Part shown: one piece after another, positions 43,582 through 53,747 of the stretch | How the letters are laid out: the number at the start of each line of letters is the position of its first letter | How positions within the stretch are numbered: position 1 is the stretch's first letter | Origin: Bacteroidota bacterium | GTDB lineage: Bacteria; Bacteroidota; Bacteroidia; Bacteroidales; F082 | NCBI GenBank assembly: GCA_018830105.1 | Contig: JAHJTC010000010.1 | Location: forward strand, 157,402-221,401 | Length of the DNA: 64,000 nt | Direction of reading: 5' to 3' | Translations under genes and position numbers: made by a program | The notes under the pieces: model-generated | What the model saw: only the letters and a program-made list of their open reading frames with translations | Database searches by the model: none | Told to the model about the DNA's origin: nothing

Positions 43582-44931
43582 ATGAATACTGCAAAGAAAA
43601 ACAATAACCTGAAATGGTATCTTGGCGCAGGGCTGTTATTGGTTGCCCTGGTTGTTGTATTGATCGTTGTAAAAAACAACCGAAAATACGAACAGGAGGT
43701 CACCACGGAACAAGTTACGGCACGCACCATTATTGAAACGGTTGTCGCCAACGGAAAAATAGAGCCGGCGCTGGAAGTCAAAATCAGTCCTTATATTTCG
43801 GGCGAAGTGGTTGAGCTGTTTGTAAGCGAAGGCAATTATGTGTACAAAGGAGATAAACTGGCCAAAATTGACGCTACCCTGTATATTTCAAATTTTGAGC
43901 AGGTAGAGGCGTCGCTCAATTCGGCCAAGGCCAATATGGCCAATACCAAAGCCCGTTTGGCACAAGCTGAGGCACAGTTTTTCAAAGCAAAAATTGATTA
44001 TGAGCGCAATGAAAAATTATGGAAGCAGCAAGTTATTTCCGATGCCGACTGGGATGCGATAAAGGCTACTTACAAAGTGAATGAAGCCGAGGTGTCGGCG
44101 GCCAGAGAGAGTCTGAAAGGCACGGAATATCAGGTAAAAAATGCCGAGGCAGCCTTAAAGGAATCACGCGAAAACCTGAATCGCACCAGTATTTATTCGC
44201 CCAATGATGGCACTGTTTCGCGACTCAATGTGGAGGTAGGCGAACGTGTGACGGGGGCTTCTCAATTCTCGGCAGGAACAGAAATTATGCGTATTGCCAA
44301 TCTCAACGCCATGGAGGTGAAGGTGGAAGTGAGCGAAAACGATATCCCCCGTGTAAAATTAAACGATACCTGCCTAATTGAAGTCGATGCATACCTCAAT
44401 CGCAAGTTTAAAGGCTATGTCACCGAAATTGCAACCTCGGCCAACAATACGGGGGTTAGCGCAGATCAGGTGACAAATTTTGAAGTGAAGGTGATGATGC
44501 TGAAAGATTCCTACGCCGACCTGATTAACGAAAACAATAAAATCAGCTCACCTTTCAGGCCGGGAATGTCAGCAACGGTGGATATTCAAACCAAAACAGT
44601 TGTAGATGTACTTACCGTTCCCATTCAGGCCGTTACTACCCGCGATGATACCAGTTCGGTAAAACGTTTCGGAAAAGCAAAAGTGGAAAACGATGACAAA
44701 GCGGAAAAAGAGATTTATATCGAATATGTTTTTGTTGTTGAAGGCAATAAAGCAATGCTTCGTAAGGTGGAGACAGGAATTCAGGACAACACCTATATCC
44801 AGGTATTAAGTGGACTTGAGGCTGGCGATGAGGTGGTTACCGGTCCCTATCGCGCTGTTTCCAAAACACTGAAAAATGAGGATGCCATTGAAAAGGTATC
44901 GGAAGACAAACTTTTTAACAAATCTGAATAA
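43582..44931 (+). CDS. MacA/HlyD-type periplasmic adaptor
   Basis: 449 residues from ATG 43582 (a TTG at 43555 is disfavoured). Membrane anchor 12-33 (LKWYLGAGLLLVALVV), lipoyl/biotinyl-type half with VVANGKIEPALEVKISPYISGEVVELFVSEGNYVYKGDKLAKID, a long alpha-hairpin (about 95-180, coiled coil), the second half with SPNDGTVSRLNVEVGERV and a beta-barrel region around FRPGMSATVDIQTK. This is an ABC-type or RND-type adaptor. A MacB permease would be expected next, but tsaB follows instead, and the nearest permeases are those at 57-59 kb. Confidence 0.92.
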   Translation: MNTAKKNNNLKWYLGAGLLLVALVVVLIVVKNNRKYEQEVTTEQVTARTIIETVVANGKIEPALEVKISPYISGEVVELFVSEGNYVYKGDKLAKIDATLYISNFEQVEASLNSAKANMANTKARLAQAEAQFFKAKIDYERNEKLWKQQVISDADWDAIKATYKVNEAEVSAARESLKGTEYQVKNAEAALKESRENLNRTSIYSPNDGTVSRLNVEVGERVTGASQFSAGTEIMRIANLNAMEVKVEVSENDIPRVKLNDTCLIEVDAYLNRKFKGYVTEIATSANNTGVSADQVTNFEVKVMMLKDSYADLINENNKISSPFRPGMSATVDIQTKTVVDVLTVPIQAVTTRDDTSSVKRFGKAKVENDDKAEKEIYIEYVFVVEGNKAMLRKVETGIQDNTYIQVLSGLEAGDEVVTGPYRAVSKTLKNEDAIEKVSEDKLFNKSE

Positions 44932-44945
44932 CCAGCTTTTTATCT

Positions 44946-45650
44946 GTGACAACTATTCTTTTGATTGAAACTGCTACGGCAGCATGTTCTGTTGGTATAG
45001 CCCGTAACGGGAAAATACTTGCCCTGCGTGAAACCCTGGATCAGCGCTCTCATGCCGAATTTATTACGGTATTTATTGATGAGCTTATGCAGGAAACCAG
45101 GCTAACCTATGCCGAGTTAGATGCTGTTGCACTGAGCAAAGGCCCCGGGTCATACACTGGCCTGCGTATAGGGGTGAGCACTGCCAAGGGCATTTGTTAT
45201 GCAATGGACAAACCGCTGATTGCCATCGAGACGCTTTATGCCATGGCAGCAGGAGTGCATCGTAATTTTCAGCATGAGCTAGATGAAAACGACCTGCTTT
45301 GCCCCATGATTGATGCCCGCAGGATGGAGGTTTATACTGCTGTTTTTGATGCACAAATGCAAACAGTTTTGCCTACAGAAGCAGTGGTTATTGATGATAA
45401 TTCCTTTGGGGACTTATTAGAAAAGCAGCGGATGGTCTTTTTTGGCGACGGTTCAGGAAAATGCCGTGAAGCCCTGGCAACAAATAGAAATGCCCTGTTC
45501 CTTGCTGATGTCAATCCTTCAGTATCCTTTATGGTGGAAGCGGCTTTCGATGCTTATGCCCGGGAATCATTTGAAGACACCGCCTACTTCGAGCCTTTTT
45601 ATCTCAAGGATTTTGTTGCCGGAATACCTCGCGTAAAAGGACTGCGCTGA
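44946..45650 (+). CDS. tsaB: tRNA threonylcarbamoyladenosine biosynthesis protein TsaB
   Basis: 234 residues from a GTG at 44946. The N-terminal ASKHA block LLIETATAACSVGIARNGK, the LSKGPGSYTGLRIGVSTAKGICYA stretch and VRGLR-type end are typical of TsaB (YeaZ). With TsaD and TsaE it installs t6A at position 37 of ANN-decoding tRNAs. It starts 14 bp after the adaptor stop and is likely co-transcribed with it. Its stop abuts that of pbpC, which is encoded on the other strand, with no base between and no terminator. Confidence 0.95.
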   Translation: MTTILLIETATAACSVGIARNGKILALRETLDQRSHAEFITVFIDELMQETRLTYAELDAVALSKGPGSYTGLRIGVSTAKGICYAMDKPLIAIETLYAMAAGVHRNFQHELDENDLLCPMIDARRMEVYTAVFDAQMQTVLPTEAVVIDDNSFGDLLEKQRMVFFGDGSGKCREALATNRNALFLADVNPSVSFMVEAAFDAYARESFEDTAYFEPFYLKDFVAGIPRVKGLR

Positions 45651-47990
45651 TCAATTCGTAGGTTGTTTCTCCGAACTTTTTACCGTAAAAGTTACACTGG
45701 CATCATTTCCTTCGGTATCAACAACAGTTATTGTATGCAGGCCTGCAGGTAATACCAGTGCCATTTGATGATTTTGACGGCTTGAACCCACATAGCGCTT
45801 GCCCCAGAACCAGCTGAGCTTGCTGTTATATTGTTCGTGCACAGCTTCCAGGATGATGGGATTTTGTTTGCCGTCAAAATCAACCGGAAGGTAGATTTGC
45901 TGGCCTTGAAGTGGGTAGCTGATGCTGAGTTGCTTTTCCTGTTCGCAGCCCGGCAGAAATGGCGGCAAAGCTTTGATGCTGCTGTTCTTTTTGAAATAAT
46001 AAAGACCATATTCCGGGGGGATGACAAACCATTTTTTTGCAAGCATCAGCCCCGGCTCCATACACCTTGAATTTACCCTGTATCTGCCATCCTGCGTCAG
46101 ATGGATGGTTTGATGATAGGGACAAACCTTATTTGGGTTGGCTCCTTGTGGTATTTGTATGCTTGTTTTATGGGTACAATCCGGTCCGGCCAAAAAGCCA
46201 CTTTTGCTGCAGACCGCTATTTCGGTGAGGTCTTCATAAGGCGGTTCAAAAAACGACTGCCCCGGTTCTAGCAATTCGAATAACCTGAACATCAGTGGAG
46301 CTGCTTTGCTTGTTCCTGTGAGCCCCGAAACGCCTTTTCCGCTGGCATTACCAGCCCATACGGCTACCAGATAATCCGGCGAAAGACCTACAGCCCAGGC
46401 ATCCCGAAACCCGAAGCTGGTGCCTGTTTTCCAGGCGATAGGACGCGCGGAAGAAAAATAATGCCAGCCTGCTTCTTCATCGGGTCGGGCGAGTTGGGTG
46501 AGCGTATTCAAAGTGATCCATGCACTGCCTTTTCGAATGGCATTGCTTGTTTTGCTGCTGCTTTTTTCTGCATTATTCAATAAAACCGGCTCTGAAACGC
46601 CTGTTTGATTTTCATGGCTGTTCAATGCAAATGCCAAGGCACCATATGCTCTTGCTAATTGCCACAGGCTTACCTCACCACCACCAAGAATCATCGACAA
46701 ACCATAATGATCCGGACCTTTTGAAAAAAAATCGAAACCGAGGCTGCGCAGCTCATCATAAAACTTTGGTAAGCCATATTGCTTCAGCAGCAGCACAAAA
46801 GGAATATTAAGCGAGCGTATCAGGGCTTGATCGGCGGCTACCAAACCGTCATACTGCTTATTAAAGTTTTGAGGCGTAAAACCATTGATGTAGGTAGGCA
46901 CATCGGGTAAAAGCATTGTAGGCAGCAGGCTCCCTTCTTCGACGGCCGAGGCATAGAGAAAAGGTTTTAAAATACTGCCTGAGCTGCGTGCTGCCTGAAT
47001 GATATCAACAGCTTCGCCTTGTTTTTTATCCTGACTTATGCTATTGCCCACATAAGCCTTCACCTCATTGTTGCGAAGATCAAGGATAAGTGCAGCGATA
47101 TTATGAATGCCCTGTTCGGTATAATTGGCTTGAAATTCGGTGATTATTTTTGTGGCATTTTTTTGTAAATCAGCTGAAAGTGTTGTTTTGTAGCGCCCGG
47201 ATCCCTTTAATTTCCGAAGATAATTCATCAGATGTGGCGCATGTGCCGCTGAAGCGTCCGGGGGTTCGGGCAGGGGTTCCATCAAAGCCAGCTCCAGACT
47301 TTGCTTGTCGATAAATCCTTTGTGATGAAGCTTCTCAAGCAAGCGGTCACGTTTTTCTTGCAGGAGCTTACTGTTTTTGCCGGGATAAATCAGCGAAGGC
47401 GCATTGGGCAAAACAGCCAGGGTAGTTGCTTCGGCCCGGGAAAGTTCATGGGGCGACCGGCCGAAATAGCGCCATGAAGCTGCTTCAAGACCAACGGTAT
47501 TTCCTCCGAAAGGCGCATGGGTAGCGTAAAGTAACAGGATTTCACTTTTGCTGTAAAACAACTCCAGCTTGATGGCCATCAGTATTTCGATAAGCTTTTG
47601 ACCAATATTTCTTTCTTTTCCTGCTCTGGAAAGCCTTGCCAGTTGCATGCTGATGGTGCTGCCGCCACTCACAATTTTCTGCGCTCGAATATTTTGAATC
47701 AGCGCCCTGAACATAGCAGCCGGATTTACCCCAAAATGCTGATAAAAGTATTGATCTTCAAAATGTAAAAGTGCTTGCTCGTAGGCAAAAGGAACGGAAT
47801 CCAGCGGCTCGAAGCGCCATTGTTCGTCCCGGCTTACAGCAGCATTTAAAAACACGCCTTCTTCCGAAAGCAAGAGCGTTGCATAATCCTTCGAAAACCT
47901 GGGCACGGGGACGAGTACAAACAAGATAATCACACTTGTAAGCACAAGGACGATCCCCTTTAACCATGTATTCCGCTTCGCTTTTTTCAA
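45651..47990 (-). CDS. pbpC: Penicillin-binding protein 1C
   Basis: 779 residues from a TTG at 47990, since no ATG fits upstream. A membrane helix lies at about 13-29, followed by the GT51 transglycosylase (LHFEDQYFYQHFGVNP with Glu78, GGSTISMQLARL), the transpeptidase (SILK as SxxK, KTGTSFGFRDAW as KTGT) and a C-terminal beta domain of BiPBP_C type. PBP1C is a bifunctional peptidoglycan synthase that in many bacteria is encoded with a bacterial alpha-2-macroglobulin. Here it lies 17 bp downstream of that gene, so the pair is one operon. Confidence 0.95.
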   Translation of the reverse strand: MKKAKRNTWLKGIVLVLTSVIILFVLVPVPRFSKDYATLLLSEEGVFLNAAVSRDEQWRFEPLDSVPFAYEQALLHFEDQYFYQHFGVNPAAMFRALIQNIRAQKIVSGGSTISMQLARLSRAGKERNIGQKLIEILMAIKLELFYSKSEILLLYATHAPFGGNTVGLEAASWRYFGRSPHELSRAEATTLAVLPNAPSLIYPGKNSKLLQEKRDRLLEKLHHKGFIDKQSLELALMEPLPEPPDASAAHAPHLMNYLRKLKGSGRYKTTLSADLQKNATKIITEFQANYTEQGIHNIAALILDLRNNEVKAYVGNSISQDKKQGEAVDIIQAARSSGSILKPFLYASAVEEGSLLPTMLLPDVPTYINGFTPQNFNKQYDGLVAADQALIRSLNIPFVLLLKQYGLPKFYDELRSLGFDFFSKGPDHYGLSMILGGGEVSLWQLARAYGALAFALNSHENQTGVSEPVLLNNAEKSSSKTSNAIRKGSAWITLNTLTQLARPDEEAGWHYFSSARPIAWKTGTSFGFRDAWAVGLSPDYLVAVWAGNASGKGVSGLTGTSKAAPLMFRLFELLEPGQSFFEPPYEDLTEIAVCSKSGFLAGPDCTHKTSIQIPQGANPNKVCPYHQTIHLTQDGRYRVNSRCMEPGLMLAKKWFVIPPEYGLYYFKKNSSIKALPPFLPGCEQEKQLSISYPLQGQQIYLPVDFDGKQNPIILEAVHEQYNSKLSWFWGKRYVGSSRQNHQMALVLPAGLHTITVVDTEGNDASVTFTVKSSEKQPTN

Positions 47991-48007
47991 GACCTGAGCA
48001 AGGTATT

Positions 48008-51000
48008 TTATTCCTTAATAACAGCCACTGTTTTACTTTGCGATCTGGCATAAAACTTATCGCTGTACATGGCTTCAACCACTGCAGCAGGCAGTGTATA
48101 ACGGCCTTCGTAAGCGGCGTTCAGTAGTATTTCAAAGCGTTTTATTTTTTGGGGATTCAGATCAAAAAACAAACTTACCCTGTCGTCGCGAATATCCAGG
48201 TAGTTGGGCTGATCGCCTGATTGCTGGTAGCCTTCGCCGTAAAGCCTGCTGTTGATAATTTCCCAGCCGGAGGGGAAAATCTGCCTCAGGGCAATGTTTT
48301 TGATGCTGCTGCTTCTGCTGATACCGGTATAACTGATCTCAAAAACGGCTTTAAAGTCGGTTCCCTGCGGGATATTTTCCGGGCTGAGGAGGTTTCCGTT
48401 CAGATCATAAAACCTAAGGTTTAAACCGATGTTTTTCTCAATGCTTTTGCTTTGATCTTTCAAAGGCACGCCTTCGGCCCGATAAGTTACAAAAAGAACA
48501 CCTTCGGAATGATTCGTCACAGCAACTGCCGAATCCGTATCATTTTCCCACCGGATGATTTCAATAAGCTGTTCCGATTGTTGTCGGATTGCTTTTTCGT
48601 TTTGAATCTGGTAGCTAAAGTCAAGTTTTCCGGCATCGCCTGATAGCAGCGGTTTTGCTTTGGCAACCGACATCAGCATCCAGGCAGTAGTTTGGGTGCT
48701 CAGCCATTGATCGCTATCAGATAACACTTCAGAAAAGTCTTTTATAAGCCTTGCTGCTGCTTCTTTTTTGTCGAGCGAAATCAGGGTTTCAAGAAGCATG
48801 GCATAATCGCGCAAGGCCGAACCGTAAGTGTGCGACATATCTTCGTATTCAGCTATTTCGAGACGGGTCATATCGAGCAGACTTTCGGCCACATCGCTTT
48901 TACCAACAAGGGTATAGGCAGCCGCCAAACGCCATTTGCTGCGTTCGTCGAGTCCGCTTTTCTGTCGTTGACGATTCATGCCACTCAGATCAGGATTGCC
49001 GCTAAGTGCCAGCACATATAGCCTGTAGGCCTGATCCAGATCGTAATATATGTTGTTGAAATTGCGGCTCCAGCTGCTGCTTTGGCCTTGTAAGTGTGTG
49101 ATGGCTTTGTCTTTGATGCCAAAGGGCAGCACATAGCCTTTGCGTTCGGCTTCGAGCAAAAAATGCAGGGCATAGGTCGTTCCCCAGGAGCTGGTGTAAC
49201 CGCCTCCGGGCCAGTAAGAAAAACCGCCGTTCGGTTGTTGGTATTGCATCAGTTTGTTGAGAGCAGCTTTGATATTGTTTTCCATCTGACGGCGCATCTG
49301 CCCGGTGGGTTCAATCAGTTGATCCACATAGAGCTGTGGGAAAGCGGATGAAACGATTTGCTCCACGCAGCCATAGGGATAGCTTATCAGGTAGTTGAGC
49401 CTGTTGCTGAGATTCAAAGGCGGCATGGCCGACACTTCGAGCGAAAAGCTGTTGCTTCCGGGCATTCCGGGAATCGAAGTCGAAAGTTTTTTGGATTCAT
49501 CGGCTTCAAGGAGCAGTTGTTGGGTCAGTTTAATGGGCGGATTAGGATTTAGCACTTCAACGTTCAGGCTGTAATCGGCCTTGCCACGATCGGTTTCAAT
49601 CAGCACATTTACTTCCGCTATGCCAATCTGAGCGGCTACATCCAGCTCAAAGAAAACGGTTTGTTCTCCGGTTTCGGAGATCGTTATCTCTTTTTGGGTT
49701 GATTTGGCCAGCAGGAGTTCATTGGTTTGTATGCTTATCCGGGCAGATTTGATATTTTCATCCATGATAAAAGCTGAAACAGGCAACGTGATTTTGTCGC
49801 CCGGAGCCAGCACCCTGGGCAAAGTAGCCAAAACCATAACAGGTTTTTTTACGGCCATCACTTCATCTGCGCTACCAAATTGGGTGTTGTTTCCTCCAAT
49901 CAGCATGGCTTTTACGGAGCCGATATAGTTTGGCATCGTAAAGGCATGCACAGCGGTTTCGCCTTGCTTAAGCTGATGGGGTCCCGAGAACAGCACGACA
50001 GGTTTAAAGCGGTTCTGTTCTTTTTTATCCAATGCATTCAGTGCTACATCTCCGCCGATGCCAAACACCTTTTCGATTTTCCCTCCAAAGGCTCCGCTCA
50101 CAAAATCAAACATATCCCAGGTGTTCACCATCAGGGCCTTGCGACGGTAGAAAGCGGCATGGATGTCGGGCGTTTTAAAATTGGTGATGTCCAGCAAGCC
50201 CTCGTCCACTATGGCCAGGGTGTAAGTCATTGGATGGCCGTTTTGTTCTTTCACCTCAAGGCTGAACGATTGCTTTGGTTCAACACTTTCGGGAAGCTGT
50301 ATTTCAGGTTCAAGTTTGGTGTCGGGATCTGATACAAAAACAGGAATAGTGCCATACATCCGCAACGGATTTTCGCTGATGGTTTGGGCATAGGGCTGCA
50401 GCAGCGACACACTGATATAGGCATTTGGCGCCATCTCTTTGGTGGCTTCCAGTTCGATCGTTCCACCGTTTTCGGTGATATCCACCCAAAAATGCTGCAA
50501 GATACGGGTGCCGGCTTCTACCGAAACCAAGGCTTTCGATCCGGGCTCCCCGGGGATATTTAGCTTTATTTTTTCGCCTTTTTGATAGCTTTCCTTGTCG
50601 GCGTTAAAGCTCAGGCGCGTGGCAAAACCATCGCCTTCGTTCGATTTACGGTAAGGCCAGTCGAAATAAACAATTTCGCCGGTGCTGTGTCCGCCGGGCT
50701 GGCTTACGCGCACCAGATAACGCCCCCAGCTGTTTTTGTCGATCGAAAGCTTAAACGAGCCTTTCCCGTCGCGGGTTTGAACGACTTGGCTTTGGATGGG
50801 TTTGTTGTGACTTTGTTGCACATAATAGGCCAGGTCGTTGCCATTGGAATGCCACCACCACTCCCATTGCAACTGAAAAACTTCAACCAAAAGTTCGTCT
50901 GCATTGGTGGGCTTGCCTTTCCAATCGACCGAAGCTACTTCTATTTGATAATCTTTTCCTGATTCATAATGCCAGTTGTTTTTGGGGAGTTCGGGCATGC

Positions 51001-53521
51001 GCAGGCCGATATAGGTTTCGAAAGGAGAGTAATCTTTGCTCTGCTGTGTGATGCTGAATTCGCCGCCCGGCTCGAAAGCTTTAACGGTAAAAACGGCTTT
51101 CAGCATGGAGGGAGCAAATTCGGTCAGGTTTTTCTCGAACGAAAAACTTGCTTTTCCGGATGCGTCGGTGGTGCCGTCGAACACGGTTTCTTCGCGCATA
51201 TCAAGTGTTTTGGCGGGGTCGCTGAAAACAAAGCCGGGATATCCTTTAAAAGTAGTGCTGGCTGCCCTGAATTTAAGGTCGGCCTTTACCTTTAGTTTCT
51301 TGCCGGGAGCGCCATGAAGCCAGTTTACGTCGAGATTTCCTTTAACAGGTTTTGTGGCACTGAGGATTTCTTCATCAAAGTCCAGCTTAATTTTTAACCT
51401 GTTGGGTTTTATGGTTTCAATCCGGACGGTTTTGCTAAACCAGGCTCCTCCAATTTTTACTTTGGCCAGCCAATTGCCGGTAGGATCTTCTTTTTGGGTA
51501 AGGAAACTAAAAGTATAGAATTTGTTTACAGGATTGGTTTGTACGATTTTTTGCACCAGTTTGTTTTCCGGATTGTAAAGGTGCAGTGTGGCAGGTTGAT
51601 TTTCGGGCAATGGATTTTCGGCATCGTTTACAACCATCGTCAAGTGAATCGTGTCGCCGGGACGCCATACGCCGCGTTCGCCATAAATAAAAGCGTTCAA
51701 ACCCTCAACGGATTCAGAACCCGTTACGTCGAAGCTGGCATACGACAGGGCAGAAGCTTCATCCACGCGCAGCCAGGTTTTTTCGTTGCCGCGCTTTGCC
51801 ACGGCCAGCCAGGGCTGATCATCGAATTTGAGATCCAGCGTTCCTTGATTGTTCGTGTGGCCCGAACCCATCAATTGATTTTGAAGGTTGTAAAATGAAA
51901 CTTCGATACCGGCAAGCGATTGCGTAGTTTTGAGGTCGGTAACAAAAGCCCTGTAGCCCTTTTTGCCATTGGTTTTAACGATAATTCCCAGATCGGATAC
52001 CATCACATTGCGATAAACCCAACGGTTTTGGTAGTAGGTGTTGTGGCAGGGGTTGTCCTGCTGACGCCAATCGTAATCGTCAGTGTAATTCCATTGCGGC
52101 CAGTACAGGCCTTTGTCCCAGATCTCGCTGTAATTTTCCTCGGATTCTGCTGTTAATTGCGAATCATCATCCTGGCTTTCATTCGAACAGCTGTAGGTGG
52201 AGTAATCCTTTTTAAAGCGTAACTCAATACGATAGATAGCGCCTGGATCTGACTTGAGAAGTTGCTTGAGATCAAAGGAATAGGTGTTCCATGAACTTGT
52301 TCCCAGAGCAATACCTTCGGTAAGGTTGATCTTTTTTTTCAGGATGAGCCGGCCGAAATTTGTAAGATTGTTGCTGCCATCGAGTTGATTTTGCTGCAGA
52401 AAATAAGGGATGTTTTGTTCAAAAACCTGAATCACAAAAAGATCCACAGCATTCAGGTTAACGGCCTGAAAAACAACATGCCCGCCCGAAGGCGCGTCAG
52501 GAACAATTACGCCGGATTGCACAAAACGCACATCTGGTTTCACGGGTTCAAAATTCACTTCGAAGGTAGTGTCCTGGCCTAAAGGATAGCCCATTTCGTT
52601 TTTCAGATCACCACTCACAATTAATTTTTGAGTTTCAATGATACGATCAGTGGGATAAATTGTGAGGGTGTTTGCTGTTTTTTTTGTTCTGAGATTCGTG
52701 TTTTCATTCAGGCTGATGAGCCCTGTTATGTCTTGTGTGGGATGCAGCGGATCAGAAAACTCCAGCTTTAAAACTTGTGCGGGTTCTTGCTCCACAACAG
52801 TACGTATGAGTTTAAAAGTGCTCAGGCCCGGAATTTCAACCGCTAACTCTCCTTTTGTTTCAGCTCCAACTGCTTGTCCGTCATAATTGATTATCAGGGT
52901 TTTGTTTGCCTCCAGACGTACAATGCTATCGATTACAAAACGATGATTGTCACCACTCAAATGCTGCCATTGAAGGTCCGATTGGAGTTTTTTGTCGTCT
53001 AAACTGATGAGTTTTTCAACAGCATTATTCGGGGCAACATCAGCTAGCAACACACTGCCTTCGAGACGGTAAAATTTTCCCTGGGTAATGAACTTATCAG
53101 CACTTACCAGCACATCCTGTTTTTTGGTTTGAAAGCTAAAAACAAGCGGATTTTGATGGGCTGTCTTTTCAGGAAAGATAGCGCCGATATTAATTTGGCA
53201 GGAATAGCTTTGATTGGGTTTTAGCCAGTTCTCAGGCTTAAATGCCAGGGTTTTGCCATCGCGCCAATAGCTTGTTCCTTTGGTTTGAGGGTCCAGCACA
53301 AGCGGATTTCCTGCCAGCACATCACCTTGCCTGGCTCCCGGGATTTCATTGTTGAACCTGACCATGATTTCGTCTCCAACTGAAATAATACCATTGGTAT
53401 AAGCTTGAACAAGCGCTTTAAAATTGTCCGATTGTTCGTTGGTTTGGAGGGGTTTATCGGTGCAGGAATTCGCTGTAAAAGCTATAATCAACAGGATTAG
53501 CTGAATCAGTTTTTTTGTCAT
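48008..53521 (-). CDS. Bacterial alpha-2-macroglobulin with intact thioester site
   Basis: 1837 residues from ATG 53521. The lipoprotein signal has the lipobox ANSC, so the protein is anchored to a membrane. The MG domains, bait region and the complement-like domain can be followed. The thioester site GCVEQ lies with Cys1385, Glu1387 and Gln1388. Bacterial A2M traps proteases that attack the envelope by covalent capture and works with PBP1C, the next gene. The frame is open to 53602, but that stretch crosses the candidate promoter at 53600. It is divergent from an outer membrane protein gene. Confidence 0.95.
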   Translation of the reverse strand: MTKKLIQLILLIIAFTANSCTDKPLQTNEQSDNFKALVQAYTNGIISVGDEIMVRFNNEIPGARQGDVLAGNPLVLDPQTKGTSYWRDGKTLAFKPENWLKPNQSYSCQINIGAIFPEKTAHQNPLVFSFQTKKQDVLVSADKFITQGKFYRLEGSVLLADVAPNNAVEKLISLDDKKLQSDLQWQHLSGDNHRFVIDSIVRLEANKTLIINYDGQAVGAETKGELAVEIPGLSTFKLIRTVVEQEPAQVLKLEFSDPLHPTQDITGLISLNENTNLRTKKTANTLTIYPTDRIIETQKLIVSGDLKNEMGYPLGQDTTFEVNFEPVKPDVRFVQSGVIVPDAPSGGHVVFQAVNLNAVDLFVIQVFEQNIPYFLQQNQLDGSNNLTNFGRLILKKKINLTEGIALGTSSWNTYSFDLKQLLKSDPGAIYRIELRFKKDYSTYSCSNESQDDDSQLTAESEENYSEIWDKGLYWPQWNYTDDYDWRQQDNPCHNTYYQNRWVYRNVMVSDLGIIVKTNGKKGYRAFVTDLKTTQSLAGIEVSFYNLQNQLMGSGHTNNQGTLDLKFDDQPWLAVAKRGNEKTWLRVDEASALSYASFDVTGSESVEGLNAFIYGERGVWRPGDTIHLTMVVNDAENPLPENQPATLHLYNPENKLVQKIVQTNPVNKFYTFSFLTQKEDPTGNWLAKVKIGGAWFSKTVRIETIKPNRLKIKLDFDEEILSATKPVKGNLDVNWLHGAPGKKLKVKADLKFRAASTTFKGYPGFVFSDPAKTLDMREETVFDGTTDASGKASFSFEKNLTEFAPSMLKAVFTVKAFEPGGEFSITQQSKDYSPFETYIGLRMPELPKNNWHYESGKDYQIEVASVDWKGKPTNADELLVEVFQLQWEWWWHSNGNDLAYYVQQSHNKPIQSQVVQTRDGKGSFKLSIDKNSWGRYLVRVSQPGGHSTGEIVYFDWPYRKSNEGDGFATRLSFNADKESYQKGEKIKLNIPGEPGSKALVSVEAGTRILQHFWVDITENGGTIELEATKEMAPNAYISVSLLQPYAQTISENPLRMYGTIPVFVSDPDTKLEPEIQLPESVEPKQSFSLEVKEQNGHPMTYTLAIVDEGLLDITNFKTPDIHAAFYRRKALMVNTWDMFDFVSGAFGGKIEKVFGIGGDVALNALDKKEQNRFKPVVLFSGPHQLKQGETAVHAFTMPNYIGSVKAMLIGGNNTQFGSADEVMAVKKPVMVLATLPRVLAPGDKITLPVSAFIMDENIKSARISIQTNELLLAKSTQKEITISETGEQTVFFELDVAAQIGIAEVNVLIETDRGKADYSLNVEVLNPNPPIKLTQQLLLEADESKKLSTSIPGMPGSNSFSLEVSAMPPLNLSNRLNYLISYPYGCVEQIVSSAFPQLYVDQLIEPTGQMRRQMENNIKAALNKLMQYQQPNGGFSYWPGGGYTSSWGTTYALHFLLEAERKGYVLPFGIKDKAITHLQGQSSSWSRNFNNIYYDLDQAYRLYVLALSGNPDLSGMNRQRQKSGLDERSKWRLAAAYTLVGKSDVAESLLDMTRLEIAEYEDMSHTYGSALRDYAMLLETLISLDKKEAAARLIKDFSEVLSDSDQWLSTQTTAWMLMSVAKAKPLLSGDAGKLDFSYQIQNEKAIRQQSEQLIEIIRWENDTDSAVAVTNHSEGVLFVTYRAEGVPLKDQSKSIEKNIGLNLRFYDLNGNLLSPENIPQGTDFKAVFEISYTGISRSSSIKNIALRQIFPSGWEIINSRLYGEGYQQSGDQPNYLDIRDDRVSLFFDLNPQKIKRFEILLNAAYEGRYTLPAAVVEAMYSDKFYARSQSKTVAVIKE

Positions 53522-53599
53522 GGTAATTTTTTTATCATGGGTTTGGGAAAACATATGCTGGTTGTTGGCCGAACGCTTTTCATAAAAGCCGAATTGCAA

Positions 53600-53607
53600 C
53601 AAATTTA
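53600..53607 (-). promoter_or_regulatory. Candidate minus-7 box of the A2M-pbpC operon
   Basis: Reverse strand TAAATTTG fits TAnnTTTG. A TTTG lies further upstream but at non-ideal distance. Leader about 70 nt to ATG 53521. Confidence 0.55.
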
Positions 53608-53747
53608 TAAAATAAAGCAGATCAAAGCTAAGACTTAACTTTCAATTTATTTGTAAAACTTTGATGTGCTGAATGAGTATGTCTGCTGGAATTGAACATT
53701 TCTCGTGTTTTGTTGCTTATTTAGCCATTAATTTCAATGCCTTACAC

